Program-made: the position numbers and the translations under genes
The notes under the pieces: model-generated
Told to the model about the DNA's origin: nothing
Seen by the model: the letters and a program-made list of their open reading frames with translations, nothing else
Database searches by the model: none
Assembly (NCBI GenBank): GCA_030526005.1
Contig: JAUNDP010000009.1
Coordinates: 22,545 to 86,544, forward strand
Reading direction: 5' to 3'
DNA from: Eubacteriales bacterium
GTDB lineage: Bacteria; Bacillota; Clostridia; Lachnospirales; Lachnospiraceae
DNA length: 64,000 nt
In this document: in pieces, positions 34,784-43,346 of the stretch
Numbering within the stretch: the first letter of the stretch is position 1
Layout of the letters: each line of letters opens with the position of its first letter

Positions 34784-35881
34784 ATGAATTTAAATATAAA
34801 ATCGAGAGAGGAATGCCGATACGACGCCGTGTCTCTGGGAGAAGTCATGCTGCGGCTTGATCCGGGAGAAGGCAGAATTCGAACTGCCAGAAATTTTAAA
34901 GTGTGGGAAGGCGGCGGAGAATATAATGTCATCCGAGGACTGCGTCGGTGTTTTGGGATGCGCACAGCCGTCATCACAGCGCTGGCAGCTAATGAAACAG
35001 GAAAATTGCTGGAAGATTTGATTTTGCAGGGAGGCGTGGACACGACATTCATTCAATGGATGGAGACGGATGGAATTGGACGAATCTGCCGAAACGGGCT
35101 GAATTTTACGGAAAGGGGATTTGGAATCCGAGGAGCAGTAGGCTGTTCCGACAGAGCCAACACCGCAATCTCAAAAGCAGGACCGGATGATTTTGACTTT
35201 GAATATCTATTTGGAGAACTGGGAGTGCGCTGGCTGCACACAGGAGGGATCTATGCCGCCTTGTCGGAACAGTCGGCGAAGACAGCTCTGGAAGCCATCA
35301 AGACAGCTAAAAAATATGGGACAATCGTGTCGTATGATCTGAATTACCGTCCATCCATGTGGAGTGCATTCGGAGGAAAGCAAAAAGCGCAGGAAGTAAA
35401 CAAAGAGATCGCAAAGTATGTCGATGTGATGATTGGAAATGAAGAAGACTTTACAGCGTGTCTTGGCTTTGAGATTGAAGGAAACGATGCGGAGCTGAAA
35501 AAGCTGAATCTGGACGGATATAAAAAAATGATCAATGAAGCGGCAAGAACGTATCCCAACTTTAAGGCAGTCGCCACAACCCTGAGAGAAGTAAAGACAG
35601 CCACTGTCAATGACTGGAGCGCAATCTGCTGGGCAGACGGAGAAATTTATAAAGCAAAAGATTATAAAGGACTGGAAATTCTCGACCGTGTGGGCGGAGG
35701 CGACTCTTTTGCATCCGGACTGATCTATGGACTGATGACGTCGCAGGATGCGCAGACAGCCGTAAATTATGGCGCCGCTCACGGCGCCCTTGCCATGACA
35801 ACTCCGGGCGATACGACAATGGCAGACAAAAAGGAAGTGGAAGCTGTCATAGGCGGCAAGGGAGCGCGCGTGCAGAGATGA
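34784..35881 (+). CDS. kdgK: 2-keto-3-deoxygluconate kinase (PfkB family)
   Basis: This 365-aa ribokinase-fold enzyme has the N-terminal YDAVSLGEVMLRLDPGEG and sugar-site GGGEYNVIRGL. The C-terminal PfkB signature DRVGGGDSFASGLIYG contains the catalytic Asp. In this operon it phosphorylates KDG, the UxuA product, to KDPG, the Eda substrate, closing the pathway. AGGGAGGCG precedes the start. The symbol is assigned from context; the sequence alone says PfkB kinase. Confidence 0.9.
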   Translation: MNLNIKSREECRYDAVSLGEVMLRLDPGEGRIRTARNFKVWEGGGEYNVIRGLRRCFGMRTAVITALAANETGKLLEDLILQGGVDTTFIQWMETDGIGRICRNGLNFTERGFGIRGAVGCSDRANTAISKAGPDDFDFEYLFGELGVRWLHTGGIYAALSEQSAKTALEAIKTAKKYGTIVSYDLNYRPSMWSAFGGKQKAQEVNKEIAKYVDVMIGNEEDFTACLGFEIEGNDAELKKLNLDGYKKMINEAARTYPNFKAVATTLREVKTATVNDWSAICWADGEIYKAKDYKGLEILDRVGGGDSFASGLIYGLMTSQDAQTAVNYGAAHGALAMTTPGDTTMADKKEVEAVIGGKGARVQR

Positions 35882-36077
35882 AATTATAATTCCTTATTTG
35901 GAGTTTTTCTCATCTTAAAATCATCTTCAAACGATTTCAGCTTTCTGCTATTAATTTCTTTTTACGAAAAATTTTGGGATATCATTTCGCACAATTTGTA
36001 ATGGCATAATTTCACCTGCTTTCTATTTAAAATCATTATATCTCATCTGAGAAGAAAAAGGAATTTGCAAAATACCA

Positions 36078-36107
36078 TTCATGACAAAAAGAAGCACTTC
36101 ATGACAA
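36078..36107 (+). promoter_or_regulatory. Direct repeats upstream of the GH3 promoter (activator-type sites)
   Basis: TTCATGACAA occurs at 36078-36087 and again at 36098-36107, exactly 20 bp apart. The second copy ends five bases before the -35 box. This arrangement resembles an AraC-type activator binding to tandem half-sites; no such regulator is encoded nearby. Confidence 0.55.
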
Positions 36108-36112
36108 TTCGC

Positions 36113-36142
36113 TTGAGAACAGTATTTTTGGGATGTTATAAT
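36113..36142 (+). promoter_or_regulatory. Sigma-A promoter for the GH3 gene
   Basis: TTGAGA, an 18-base spacer and a perfect TATAAT. Transcription should begin near 36149, giving a leader of about 155 bases. Confidence 0.75.
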
Positions 36143-36152
36143 CAGAATTACA

Positions 36153-36168
36153 TTAAAGCCGGCTTTAA
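36153..36168 (+). promoter_or_regulatory. Perfect 16-bp palindrome, LacI-type operator
   Basis: TTAAAGCCGGCTTTAA is a perfect palindrome with the central CG typical of LacI-family operators. It lies just after the predicted transcription start, where a bound repressor would block initiation. Confidence 0.65.
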
Positions 36169-36304
36169 ATCGGAAAATCACTGCGCAGGATTTCCAAATG
36201 TATGAAATGAAGAAATATGGAAAAGAGAATATTCTTTCGGGAAAGGGGGAAAGGCGCTTTTCACGCTGCCGAAAGGCAGTGGGTTTGGTGTCTATGTAAA
36301 TTTT

Positions 36305-38815
36305 ATGAAAAAGAAGAATATTACGATGCTGCTCTCATCGGCGATGATCCTGAATGCAATGAGTCTTCCTGTTTTTGCAGAGGAAAATTCAATTATTCAG
36401 CAGAGCGAATCTGGATTTTATTACATTGAAGAAAATGGAGATCAAGTTCGTCTGAGCAACAAGACAGAAGACGGATTTCTGGAAGTGGACGGGTTATACT
36501 TCCGTGATCTCGACAAAGATGGCGAGTTAGACGTCTATGAAGACTGGCGTGCAGAACAGGAAACGCGTGTCCAGGATCTTCTGGCACAGATGACGCCGGA
36601 AGAAAAAGCAGGTTCTCTGATTTTTGCATGTGTATTTGGAAGCAATGGAAGTACGGTTACTGACTTCGGAGAAAATCAGGATCAGTCCCATGGCGGCGTG
36701 ACAGCTAAGGGAACGCCATATTTAAGCGACCCGGAAGCTTGCCTGTACGGAACAGAACCATACGTTGATGTAGAGGGTTCAAAAGTTGTTCCGATGGAAT
36801 ATCAGATCAAAGAAGCAAAGACGACTACATTTATCGCAGCGCTGACAGGAAATCCAAAAGATCAGCTTGATTTATTTAACTCTATTCAGGCAATCGCAGA
36901 GGAAAGCCGCCTCGGTATTCCATGTGTATTCTCAGGAGACCGTTCCTATAATACATGGGGCGGAATGATTGATATGCCGCACTACGCATTTGGTATCGCT
37001 CATGATGAAGATCTGCTGTATAACCTTGTATCCGAGTATTCAAAAGAATCTGCTGCGCTTGGATATCATCAGGTATTCCATGGATATGGAAATGAAATCG
37101 GCAGCTTCTACGGAGACGATCCAAATTATATCGCAAAAATGTCTGCAATCGAGACAAACGCTTATCAGGATAATGGATGGAGCGCTCACTCCAAACACTT
37201 TATCGCCCGCGGCGGACGTAATTCTTATATGAAAGCAAAATCTCCGGCAGATCTGATCGACAGCTGGATGGTTGGATGGAAGGCAGTCGTAGATGCCGAT
37301 ACGCATTATATCATGACAAATAATGCAGAAGGCGTAACAGAAGGCGTACAGGGATATATGGATAAAGATACGTATGACCTCTTAAGAGAGGATCTTGGAT
37401 ACGAAGGCGTTGTATGTCTGGACTGGCCGCTTGATATCAGCCGTATTATGGGAAATACAGGTATTACATCTGACGGCGTTGATATTTCCACATTATCAGC
37501 AGTAGAGCGATATGCAATGATTCTGAACGCAGGCGTGGATATGTTCAGCTGTTACGGCGCGATCCTTGGAACAGATATTGAAGCTTATGCAGAAGAAGTT
37601 TCCAACCGTGCATTCCCAGATATCATTGTTCAGGCAGTGAATGAAGGTCTTGTGACAGAAGAAGATTTCAATGAGCACGTTGCACGCGTACTCCGCAATA
37701 AATTTGAGCTTGGAATCTTTGAAGATCCATATTCTGACTGGTCAGACGCGCTTGATTTAATCGGATCTGATGCGTATAAAGCAGAACCATTTGCAGTGCT
37801 GAGCAATGAAGAAATCAATACGGCACGCCGCAGTGAAATTACAGAGATGGAAGAAGAACTGATGGTAAAATCTATTGTTCTTCTGAAGAATGACAATAAC
37901 ATTCTTCCGCTGGCAGAAGGCGCAAAAGTATATGTAGACGGCTCAGCTGAAAATATCAAAGAGAGCGATACAGCAGCTCTTGGCGAGCATGGAACAGTTG
38001 TAGACACAATGGAAGAAGCAGACGTATGTGTATTCCATGTGACAACATTTGATGACAACTATTATTACATGATAGAAGATGCACAGGCAGCAGGAAAACC
38101 GATCGTTCTGATATTTGAAGGAACAGTCAGCTTAGAACCAGGTCTGGAGCAGGTAGAAGCTTGTGATGCAATCCTGATGCAGACATTTGCAAACACACCT
38201 GACCACGGATCTTCTGTTGGAAGTTTCTATCGCTATACAACACCGGCAATCACAGCCGATATGCTGTTCGGTGAAAAAGAACCTGCAGGAAGCACTTTAT
38301 ATGAGACTGCTTACAACGAAGAAGATTATACACTGTCATGGGGCGAATTACAGAACGATATCGGTGTTGATACAGAGACACGTCTGTATATGGCAATGCT
38401 GGCAAAAGAGAACCCGACAATCGACATGGCAAACAACTTAGGCGATGTTTTATGGACAACAGACTATGGTATGAGCTACAGCAAACCAGCTGATATTGAA
38501 CTGAGTCTGTTAAGCGTTCCGCAGACAACAGAAGAAAGAGAAGTAGAATCCTTCTGGGGAATGTCCATGGAGACAGTAGCCGTGACAGAAGTACAGAAGG
38601 CAGGCGTTCCGTTTGAGATTAATTTCGTTGCAAAGAATAACGGGGCAGACGGTCATATGACAGTTCAGGTAATGGACGGCGAAAATGTAGCTGCTGAGAA
38701 ATTTGTAGCCCTGGACGAAGGACAGTTCCGTGTAATCTCTGTAGAACTGACTCTGGAAGCTGGCGAGCATGTCATCACTGTAGGCGATATGAGCGAGACC
38801 ATCGTTGTAGAATAA
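36305..38815 (+). CDS. Secreted glycoside hydrolase family 3 protein (beta-glycosidase)
   Basis: This 836-aa exported enzyme has a signal peptide (residues 1-25, ending in PVFA). The GH3 N-terminal barrel follows (LLAQMTPEEKAGSLIF, then SKHFIARGGRN with the conserved Lys-His). The probable nucleophile is Asp373 in GVVCLDWPLDI. The C-terminal GH3 alpha/beta domain (MVKSIVLLKNDNNILPL) and a C-terminal beta-sandwich complete it. There is no LPXTG or lipobox, so it is probably released or loosely wall-bound. Family 3 includes beta-glucosidases, xylosidases and N-acetylglucosaminidases; I cannot choose among them. It is followed by a CBM9-like gene. Confidence 0.93.
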   Translation: MKKKNITMLLSSAMILNAMSLPVFAEENSIIQQSESGFYYIEENGDQVRLSNKTEDGFLEVDGLYFRDLDKDGELDVYEDWRAEQETRVQDLLAQMTPEEKAGSLIFACVFGSNGSTVTDFGENQDQSHGGVTAKGTPYLSDPEACLYGTEPYVDVEGSKVVPMEYQIKEAKTTTFIAALTGNPKDQLDLFNSIQAIAEESRLGIPCVFSGDRSYNTWGGMIDMPHYAFGIAHDEDLLYNLVSEYSKESAALGYHQVFHGYGNEIGSFYGDDPNYIAKMSAIETNAYQDNGWSAHSKHFIARGGRNSYMKAKSPADLIDSWMVGWKAVVDADTHYIMTNNAEGVTEGVQGYMDKDTYDLLREDLGYEGVVCLDWPLDISRIMGNTGITSDGVDISTLSAVERYAMILNAGVDMFSCYGAILGTDIEAYAEEVSNRAFPDIIVQAVNEGLVTEEDFNEHVARVLRNKFELGIFEDPYSDWSDALDLIGSDAYKAEPFAVLSNEEINTARRSEITEMEEELMVKSIVLLKNDNNILPLAEGAKVYVDGSAENIKESDTAALGEHGTVVDTMEEADVCVFHVTTFDDNYYYMIEDAQAAGKPIVLIFEGTVSLEPGLEQVEACDAILMQTFANTPDHGSSVGSFYRYTTPAITADMLFGEKEPAGSTLYETAYNEEDYTLSWGELQNDIGVDTETRLYMAMLAKENPTIDMANNLGDVLWTTDYGMSYSKPADIELSLLSVPQTTEEREVESFWGMSMETVAVTEVQKAGVPFEINFVAKNNGADGHMTVQVMDGENVAAEKFVALDEGQFRVISVELTLEAGEHVITVGDMSETIVVE

Positions 38816-38865
38816 AAACTGGATGAAGCTATCCCAAAAGTATCATCCGATACCTACCATTTTCT

Positions 38866-38895
38866 GGGCGCTGCCGAAACAGCAGCGCCCGTTTT
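38866..38895 (+). terminator. Terminator after the GH3 gene
   Basis: GGGCGCTG (38866-38873) pairs with CAGCGCCC (38883-38890), followed by GTTTTG. The short T tract suggests partial read-through into the CBM9-like gene. Confidence 0.65.
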
Positions 38896-38933
38896 GAGAT
38901 TCAAAAAATAAAAAATGAAAGGGTTTTTAATTT

Positions 38934-39710
38934 ATGAAAAAAGCGTTATTACTATCGAGTGCCATGATTCTGTCGCTGGGAACGATATCAGCAGCAGCGG
39001 CAGAACAACCTTCAGCCTCTGCCTATCGCGCAGAGAAACCAATTACAATCGACGGAGATTTAAGCGAGTGGAATCTGTCTTCTCCGATTGAGATCAAAGA
39101 CGCCTCTCAGATTATCCGTGATAAAGATTCCTGGCTGGGAGAGACCGATGTGAGCTGTATCGTCTATCTGATGTGGGATGAAGACAATTTATATCTGGCA
39201 TCCGATACAAAAGAAGCCTCCAGCCTTGGCGCAGTCGGAGTGATCGGACACAATATGGAAGATAACTTTAAAATTTATATCTCAACAAATCCAGAAGCAG
39301 ACCCGGCACGCACATCGTTTGAGACAAATGATTTTTTGCTGTATCTAATGATGGACAGTCAAAACTGGTATACAGCGATCGACCGTTCTATGATTGAGAG
39401 AGAACAGCTGGCACGATTCACATCGAAAGGAATGGAAGAAAATGCCGATATTCTGGAGGGGTATGAGAAAGAATACACCACGACAGACGAAGGCTTTATC
39501 TTTGAGGCCGCGATCCCGTGGGCAAATTTTTCAAATAAACAGATTGAGCAGTACGTTCCAGAAGCAGGCGATACGATCAATTTTAATTTCTGTATCACAG
39601 ACAATGATTATCCATTTCCAAATACCCAGTCTTCTGTGCAGATGAGCTGGTGCGGAACAATGGAAATCGACAAAAATCCAAGTCTGTGGGGACGCGTGAC
39701 ATTTGAATAA
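38934..39710 (+). CDS. Secreted CBM9-like carbohydrate-binding protein
   Basis: This 258-aa protein has a signal peptide (about residues 1-23, ...GTISAAAA) and a single CBM9/DOMON-like sandwich. It begins with the hallmark KPITIDGDLSEWNLSSPIEI and shows VYLMWDEDNLYLASDTK and FEAAIPWANFS. No catalytic domain is present. It probably binds the glycan attacked by the neighbouring GH3 enzyme. It lies 118 bases after the GH3 gene, across a weak terminator, and is followed by a strong one. Confidence 0.85.
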   Translation: MKKALLLSSAMILSLGTISAAAAEQPSASAYRAEKPITIDGDLSEWNLSSPIEIKDASQIIRDKDSWLGETDVSCIVYLMWDEDNLYLASDTKEASSLGAVGVIGHNMEDNFKIYISTNPEADPARTSFETNDFLLYLMMDSQNWYTAIDRSMIEREQLARFTSKGMEENADILEGYEKEYTTTDEGFIFEAAIPWANFSNKQIEQYVPEAGDTINFNFCITDNDYPFPNTQSSVQMSWCGTMEIDKNPSLWGRVTFE

Positions 39711-39735
39711 AACGAAAATAAAAAATGAAAAAAGG

Positions 39736-39775
39736 AATCATCCTATCCTGCTGATGTGGGATAGGATGATTTTTT
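39736..39775 (+). terminator. Strong terminator after the CBM9-like gene
   Basis: AATCATCCTATCC pairs perfectly with GGATAGGATGATT (13 bp) and is followed by TTTTT. Confidence 0.88.
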
Positions 39776-39895
39776 ATATTAATCAAAAATTATAAAAAAA
39801 TAAGTATCTTCATATGGAGTGGATTTTTTGCTGTTTATCAGAAAAAAATAGTGAAAAAAATGTCGGTTGAATAAAAAAGTCAGGAAAGAAGTTAG

Positions 39896-39924
39896 TTGTT
39901 GTGTTCTGAAATCCGTGATAAACT
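39896..39924 (+). promoter_or_regulatory. Sigma-A promoter for the AAA ATPase gene
   Basis: TTGTTG, a 17-base spacer and TAAACT, about 50 bases before the start codon at 39976. Confidence 0.55.
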
Positions 39925-39975
39925 AGAAACAGCATATCGCATGTAAGATTTTATTTATAAAAGGAGTAGTAAAAT

Positions 39976-41460
39976 ATGCCAGTATTTGATTTTAATTCAT
40001 CACCAGATAAAAAGAACTATGCAGAATGTACCTATACTACATTTCGGTCGAATGAGTCGGAGACATCGGCAGAGAAACCGATTTTAATTTTAGATAACAG
40101 CAGCCGGAAATGGAAACATCATTCCTGCGGAATTTTTACAAATCCGATCAAGAGAACGACGTTTGAGTTTAAAGAAGAGGACGGAACAGTCAGCGCCGAT
40201 ATTCTGCAAATTGACGCACGCTTTGTCAGTCTACTTCGATGGCTGGGAGAAAACCATATCAATGTGCGGCTGTCGGGAGAAAACCGTGAGGATGGCTATG
40301 CAGTCTATAAGATTCGTGAGATTGCATTCGGAGGCGGAACAAAGCTTTCTGCGGAGGACGGATTTCTTCAGTTTATGATCGAGAGACTTCTTGCAAGCAG
40401 CGCTCCTGCCGAGGAGAGAGAAGACGAGGATCAGGCCGAAGAGGGTGACGGCATGAAGCTCACGAGCTTGCAGAGCATCACAGATTTTATGACGTGCGCC
40501 GGCAGAACGCTGCCTGACAATATACAGCTGTGGGCGCGCAGAAATCTTGCTGTGGCACGGTCGCATGAAGTTTCCCCTGAAGAAAGACGCCATGCACAGC
40601 GCGCGCTTTCCATCATGATGAATATTCAGTGGAAAAGTAATTATTTCGAGGCGATTGATCCGGAAGAGGCACGTCGGATTTTAGATGAAGAATTGTATGG
40701 AATGGAAAAAGTAAAACAGAGAATCATTGAGACGGTCATTCAGATCAACCGTACCCATACGCTTCCGGCATACGGTCTGCTTTTGGTTGGACCGGCAGGA
40801 ACAGGAAAATCCCAGATTGCATATGCTGTGGCACGAATTTTAAAACTGCCGTGGACAACACTGGATATGAGTTCGATCAATGATCCGGAGCAGCTGACAG
40901 GAAGCTCCCGTATCTATACAAACGCAAAACCTGGTATCATCATGGAGGCATTTTCCATGGCAGGCGAGTCCAATCTTGTCTTTATCATCAACGAGCTGGA
41001 TAAGGCGGCAGCGGGAAAAGGAAATGGAAACCCTGCTGACGTTCTGCTGACGCTTCTTGATAACCTTGGATTTACGGACAATTATATCGAGTGTATGATT
41101 CCAACCGTAGGCGTCTATCCGATTGCGACAGCAAATGATAAAGATCAGATCAGCGCTCCTTTGATGTCTCGTTTTGCTGTGATTGATATTCCGGATTATA
41201 CGCCGGAGGAGAAAAAAATTATCTTCTCACAGTATGCTCTGCCGAAAGTTCTGGGACGGATGAGCATGAAAGAAAGCGAGTGCATTGTGACTGCGGAAGC
41301 GCTTGATGCAGTCATCGAGAAATACAGTGACACAACAGGAATCCGTGATCTGGAGCAGGCGGCAGAACATATCGCGGCAAATGCGCTGTATCAGATCGAA
41401 GTCAACCACGTCTCAAATGTTGTATTTGATGCAAAAATGGTTCGGGAACTGTTGGGATAA
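39976..41460 (+). CDS. Lon-like AAA+ ATPase without protease domain
   Basis: This 494-aa protein has an unfamiliar N-terminal domain (1-160), a linker helix region (160-225) and an AAA+ module closest to LonA. EELYGMEKVKQRIIETVIQI precedes Walker A GPAGTGKS (Lys278), LTGSSRIYTNAKPGIIMEAF follows, and the sensor-2 lid carries TTGIRDLEQA. The Walker B motif reads VFIINELDK: Asn339 replaces the usual Asp while Glu340 remains. It ends right after the lid, so the Ser-Lys protease domain of Lon is absent. It is probably a remodelling or adaptor ATPase with unknown client. An Ogt gene follows after five bases. Confidence 0.85.
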   Translation: MPVFDFNSSPDKKNYAECTYTTFRSNESETSAEKPILILDNSSRKWKHHSCGIFTNPIKRTTFEFKEEDGTVSADILQIDARFVSLLRWLGENHINVRLSGENREDGYAVYKIREIAFGGGTKLSAEDGFLQFMIERLLASSAPAEEREDEDQAEEGDGMKLTSLQSITDFMTCAGRTLPDNIQLWARRNLAVARSHEVSPEERRHAQRALSIMMNIQWKSNYFEAIDPEEARRILDEELYGMEKVKQRIIETVIQINRTHTLPAYGLLLVGPAGTGKSQIAYAVARILKLPWTTLDMSSINDPEQLTGSSRIYTNAKPGIIMEAFSMAGESNLVFIINELDKAAAGKGNGNPADVLLTLLDNLGFTDNYIECMIPTVGVYPIATANDKDQISAPLMSRFAVIDIPDYTPEEKKIIFSQYALPKVLGRMSMKESECIVTAEALDAVIEKYSDTTGIRDLEQAAEHIAANALYQIEVNHVSNVVFDAKMVRELLG

Positions 41461-41465
41461 AAGAT

Positions 41466-41981
41466 ATGACTTCCGTTTATCAATATAAATCACCACTGGG
41501 CTGGATGACGATGGCAGCGGAAAAAAACGCGCTGACAGGACTGTGGTTTGAAAAACAAAAATATTTTGGATCTACGCTGCCGGAAGATTATGAGGAGAGA
41601 AAACTGGATGTATTTGACAGGACGATGCAATGGCTCGATCTTTACTTCTTGGGTAAGATACCAGATTTTATTCCTCCGATTTCCGTAAAAGGATCGGAAT
41701 TTCAGAAAGAAGTATGGTCGATTTTACTTGATATTCCATATGGAACAACGAGGACATACGGAGAGATTGCGGCAGAGATTGCCAGAAAAAGAGGAATTGC
41801 CCGAATGTCTCCACAGGCAGTAGGAGGAGCAGTAGGCCATAATCCGATTTCTGTCATCATTCCATGTCATCGCGTGATCGGCGCAGACGGAAGTCTGACG
41901 GGCTATGCCGGAGGAATTGAGATCAAAGCAGAGCTGCTGAAATTGGAACAAGAAACGATAGCTGGAATAAGAAACTATTAA
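41466..41981 (+). CDS. ogt: Methylated-DNA-[protein]-cysteine S-methyltransferase
   Basis: This 171-aa suicide repair protein removes methyl groups from O6-methylguanine onto Cys134 in the PCHRVIG motif. The helix-turn-helix segment YGTTRTYGEIAAEIARKRG and the C-terminal LTGYAGGIEIKAELLKLE are typical. It is encoded five bases after the AAA ATPase gene and is likely co-transcribed with it. The stop codon lies inside the start of a dispersed hairpin repeat (41975-42028), so its last residues may be repeat-derived. Confidence 0.94.
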   Translation: MTSVYQYKSPLGWMTMAAEKNALTGLWFEKQKYFGSTLPEDYEERKLDVFDRTMQWLDLYFLGKIPDFIPPISVKGSEFQKEVWSILLDIPYGTTRTYGEIAAEIARKRGIARMSPQAVGGAVGHNPISVIIPCHRVIGADGSLTGYAGGIEIKAELLKLEQETIAGIRNY

Positions 41982-42028
41982 ATGTGTCATAAAACCCCTT
42001 GCTTTAGCTATGGGGAGTGTCAAAAAAG
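41975..42028 (+). repeat. Dispersed hairpin repeat, copy A (IS200/IS605-end-like)
   Basis: The shared pattern is TATTAAATG-(T/C)-GTC-(A/G)-TAAAAC, then a short stem closed by a TTTA-type loop, then GGGGAGTGTCAAAA. Here the stem is CCCC-TTGC with a GCTATGGGG return. Related copies lie at 45929 and 48029. TTTA-loop hairpins of this kind mark the ends of IS200/IS605 elements and the 3' end of TnpB guide RNAs; no tnpA or tnpB is present. Confidence 0.6.
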
Positions 42029-42096
42029 AAACAATTAAATTTGAGATAAAGTACTGTACGGAGAAAAATTTTATTTTGAGAGAAGGGCAGCGACAG

Positions 42097-42411
42097 ATGA
42101 AAAAAGTAAAGATTACGGTTGTGAAGATGGCATGTTATCAGGATTTGATGGAAAAATATGAAAATCCGATGGAACATGCGTGCGATATGAAGATGGGGCA
42201 GGTCTTTGTCGCAAACGGGTGGAAGCAGCCGGAAGGGTTCTGCGACAGCGCATGGGATACGGTCTCTCCTTTTGTGATGACGCTGGCTCATGGAGGAGAA
42301 GATTTTTATCAAGGATGGATGAAGAATAAAAAATCTGCGATGATTTCCTGCAACGATGGATTTCGCCCTGTCAGTTTTTTGATTGAGACGATGGAGGAAG
42401 AGGCAGAGTAA
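42097..42411 (+). CDS. TIGR04076-type small protein
   Basis: This 104-aa protein has the segments VKITVVKMACYQDLMEKYEN, CDMKMGQVFVANGWKQPEGF, CDSAWDTVSPFVMTLAHGG and SAMISCNDGFRPVSFLIE. These match my memory of the TIGR04076 family, conserved in Clostridia and of unknown function. Conserved Cys residues suggest metal or redox chemistry, but no role is known. I start at 42097, where an AGAAGG lies upstream. The frame is open back to 42010 through the repeat. Confidence 0.7.
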   Translation: MKKVKITVVKMACYQDLMEKYENPMEHACDMKMGQVFVANGWKQPEGFCDSAWDTVSPFVMTLAHGGEDFYQGWMKNKKSAMISCNDGFRPVSFLIETMEEEAE

Positions 42412-42422
42412 AGGGGGATAAG

Positions 42423-43289
42423 ATGTGGATCGTATTTGCGTTTGGCTCTGCTTTGTTTGCCGGAATTACTTCTGTTTTGGCGAAATGCGGAATTAGGAAA
42501 ACGGATTCTACAGTTGCAACAGCAATCCGAACAGTTGTTGTACTGCTGTTTTCATGGATTATGGTCTTTGTCGTGGGATCACAGTCACAGATTTCTGAGA
42601 TCGGAGGGAAGTCCTGGCTGTTTCTGATTTTGTCAGGAACAGCGACAGGAGCCTCCTGGCTTTGTTACTTCAAAGCTCTGCAGACAGGAGATATCAACAA
42701 AGTGGTTCCGATAGATAAATCAAGTGTGATTCTGACGATCTTGCTGGCATTTCTTTTTCTGGGCGAGAGCGTCAGTCTTCCTAAGGCGCTTGGAATTATT
42801 CTGATCGGAGCGGGTACTTTTTTGATGATTGAGAGAAAACAGACTGTTTCCGGGCAGATAAAAAAAGGAAACGAATGGTTTTTCTATGCAGCAGGTTCCG
42901 CTTTATTTGCCAGCCTCACTTCTATTCTCGGAAAGGTCGGAATCAGTCAGGTGGAGTCCAATCTGGGAACAGCAATCCGGACAGGCGTTGTGCTGGTGAT
43001 GGCATGGGCAATGGTCTATGTGACAGGAAAGCAGCATCTTGTAAAAGAAATTTCTTTAAAAGAGATGGGATTTATCCTTTTATCCGGGATCGCGACGGGA
43101 GCTTCCTGGCTTTGCTATTATAAGGCGCTGCAGGACGGACCGGCAAGCGTAGTTGTCCCGATTGACAAACTCAGTATTCTTGTCACAGTGGTATTTTCCT
43201 ATCTTGTATTTGGAGAAAAACTTTCAAAAAAATCGTGTCTGGGGTTGGCTTCGATTGTGGCAGGAACATTTGTCATGATGATTCCTTAG
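42423..43289 (+). CDS. EamA/DMT-superfamily transporter
   Basis: This 288-aa protein has ten helices in two almost identical halves. GTATGASWLCYFKALQTGDI and VVPIDKSSVILTILLAFLFL in half 1 recur in half 2 as GIATGASWLCYYKALQDGPA and VVPIDKLSILVTVVFSYLVF. The strong internal repeat shows a clear duplication. Substrate unknown. AAAGGGGGAT precedes the start. It follows the TIGR04076-type gene by 11 bases, so the two may act together. Confidence 0.88.
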   Translation: MWIVFAFGSALFAGITSVLAKCGIRKTDSTVATAIRTVVVLLFSWIMVFVVGSQSQISEIGGKSWLFLILSGTATGASWLCYFKALQTGDINKVVPIDKSSVILTILLAFLFLGESVSLPKALGIILIGAGTFLMIERKQTVSGQIKKGNEWFFYAAGSALFASLTSILGKVGISQVESNLGTAIRTGVVLVMAWAMVYVTGKQHLVKEISLKEMGFILLSGIATGASWLCYYKALQDGPASVVVPIDKLSILVTVVFSYLVFGEKLSKKSCLGLASIVAGTFVMMIP

Positions 43290-43346
43290 CCGAAAACGAA
43301 AAGACAGAAAAAACAGAAAGGAAAAACAGTTGCAGAGGAAAAGCGG

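Larger units (their letters stand above)
35882..36304. other. Intergenic region between kdgK and the GH3 gene
   Basis: This 423-base A/T-rich stretch has no gene. Its right half carries an unusually complete promoter (separate entries at 36078-36168). A 5-bp GNRA-type hairpin CTGCC-GAAA-GGCAG lies at about 36264-36277, in the untranslated leader of the GH3 gene. No normal ribosome binding site is visible directly before the GH3 start. Confidence 0.6.

Noticed and set aside
34432-35052. 206-codon minus-strand frame across eda and kdgK
   Set aside because: Antisense shadow of two well-supported catabolic genes; Ser/Pro-rich random-looking product.
36305-39710. GH3 and CBM9-like genes as part of the glucuronate regulon
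   Set aside because: A separate strong promoter with its own operator-like sites precedes GH3, and kdgK is 423 bases upstream; functional linkage is possible but not shown.
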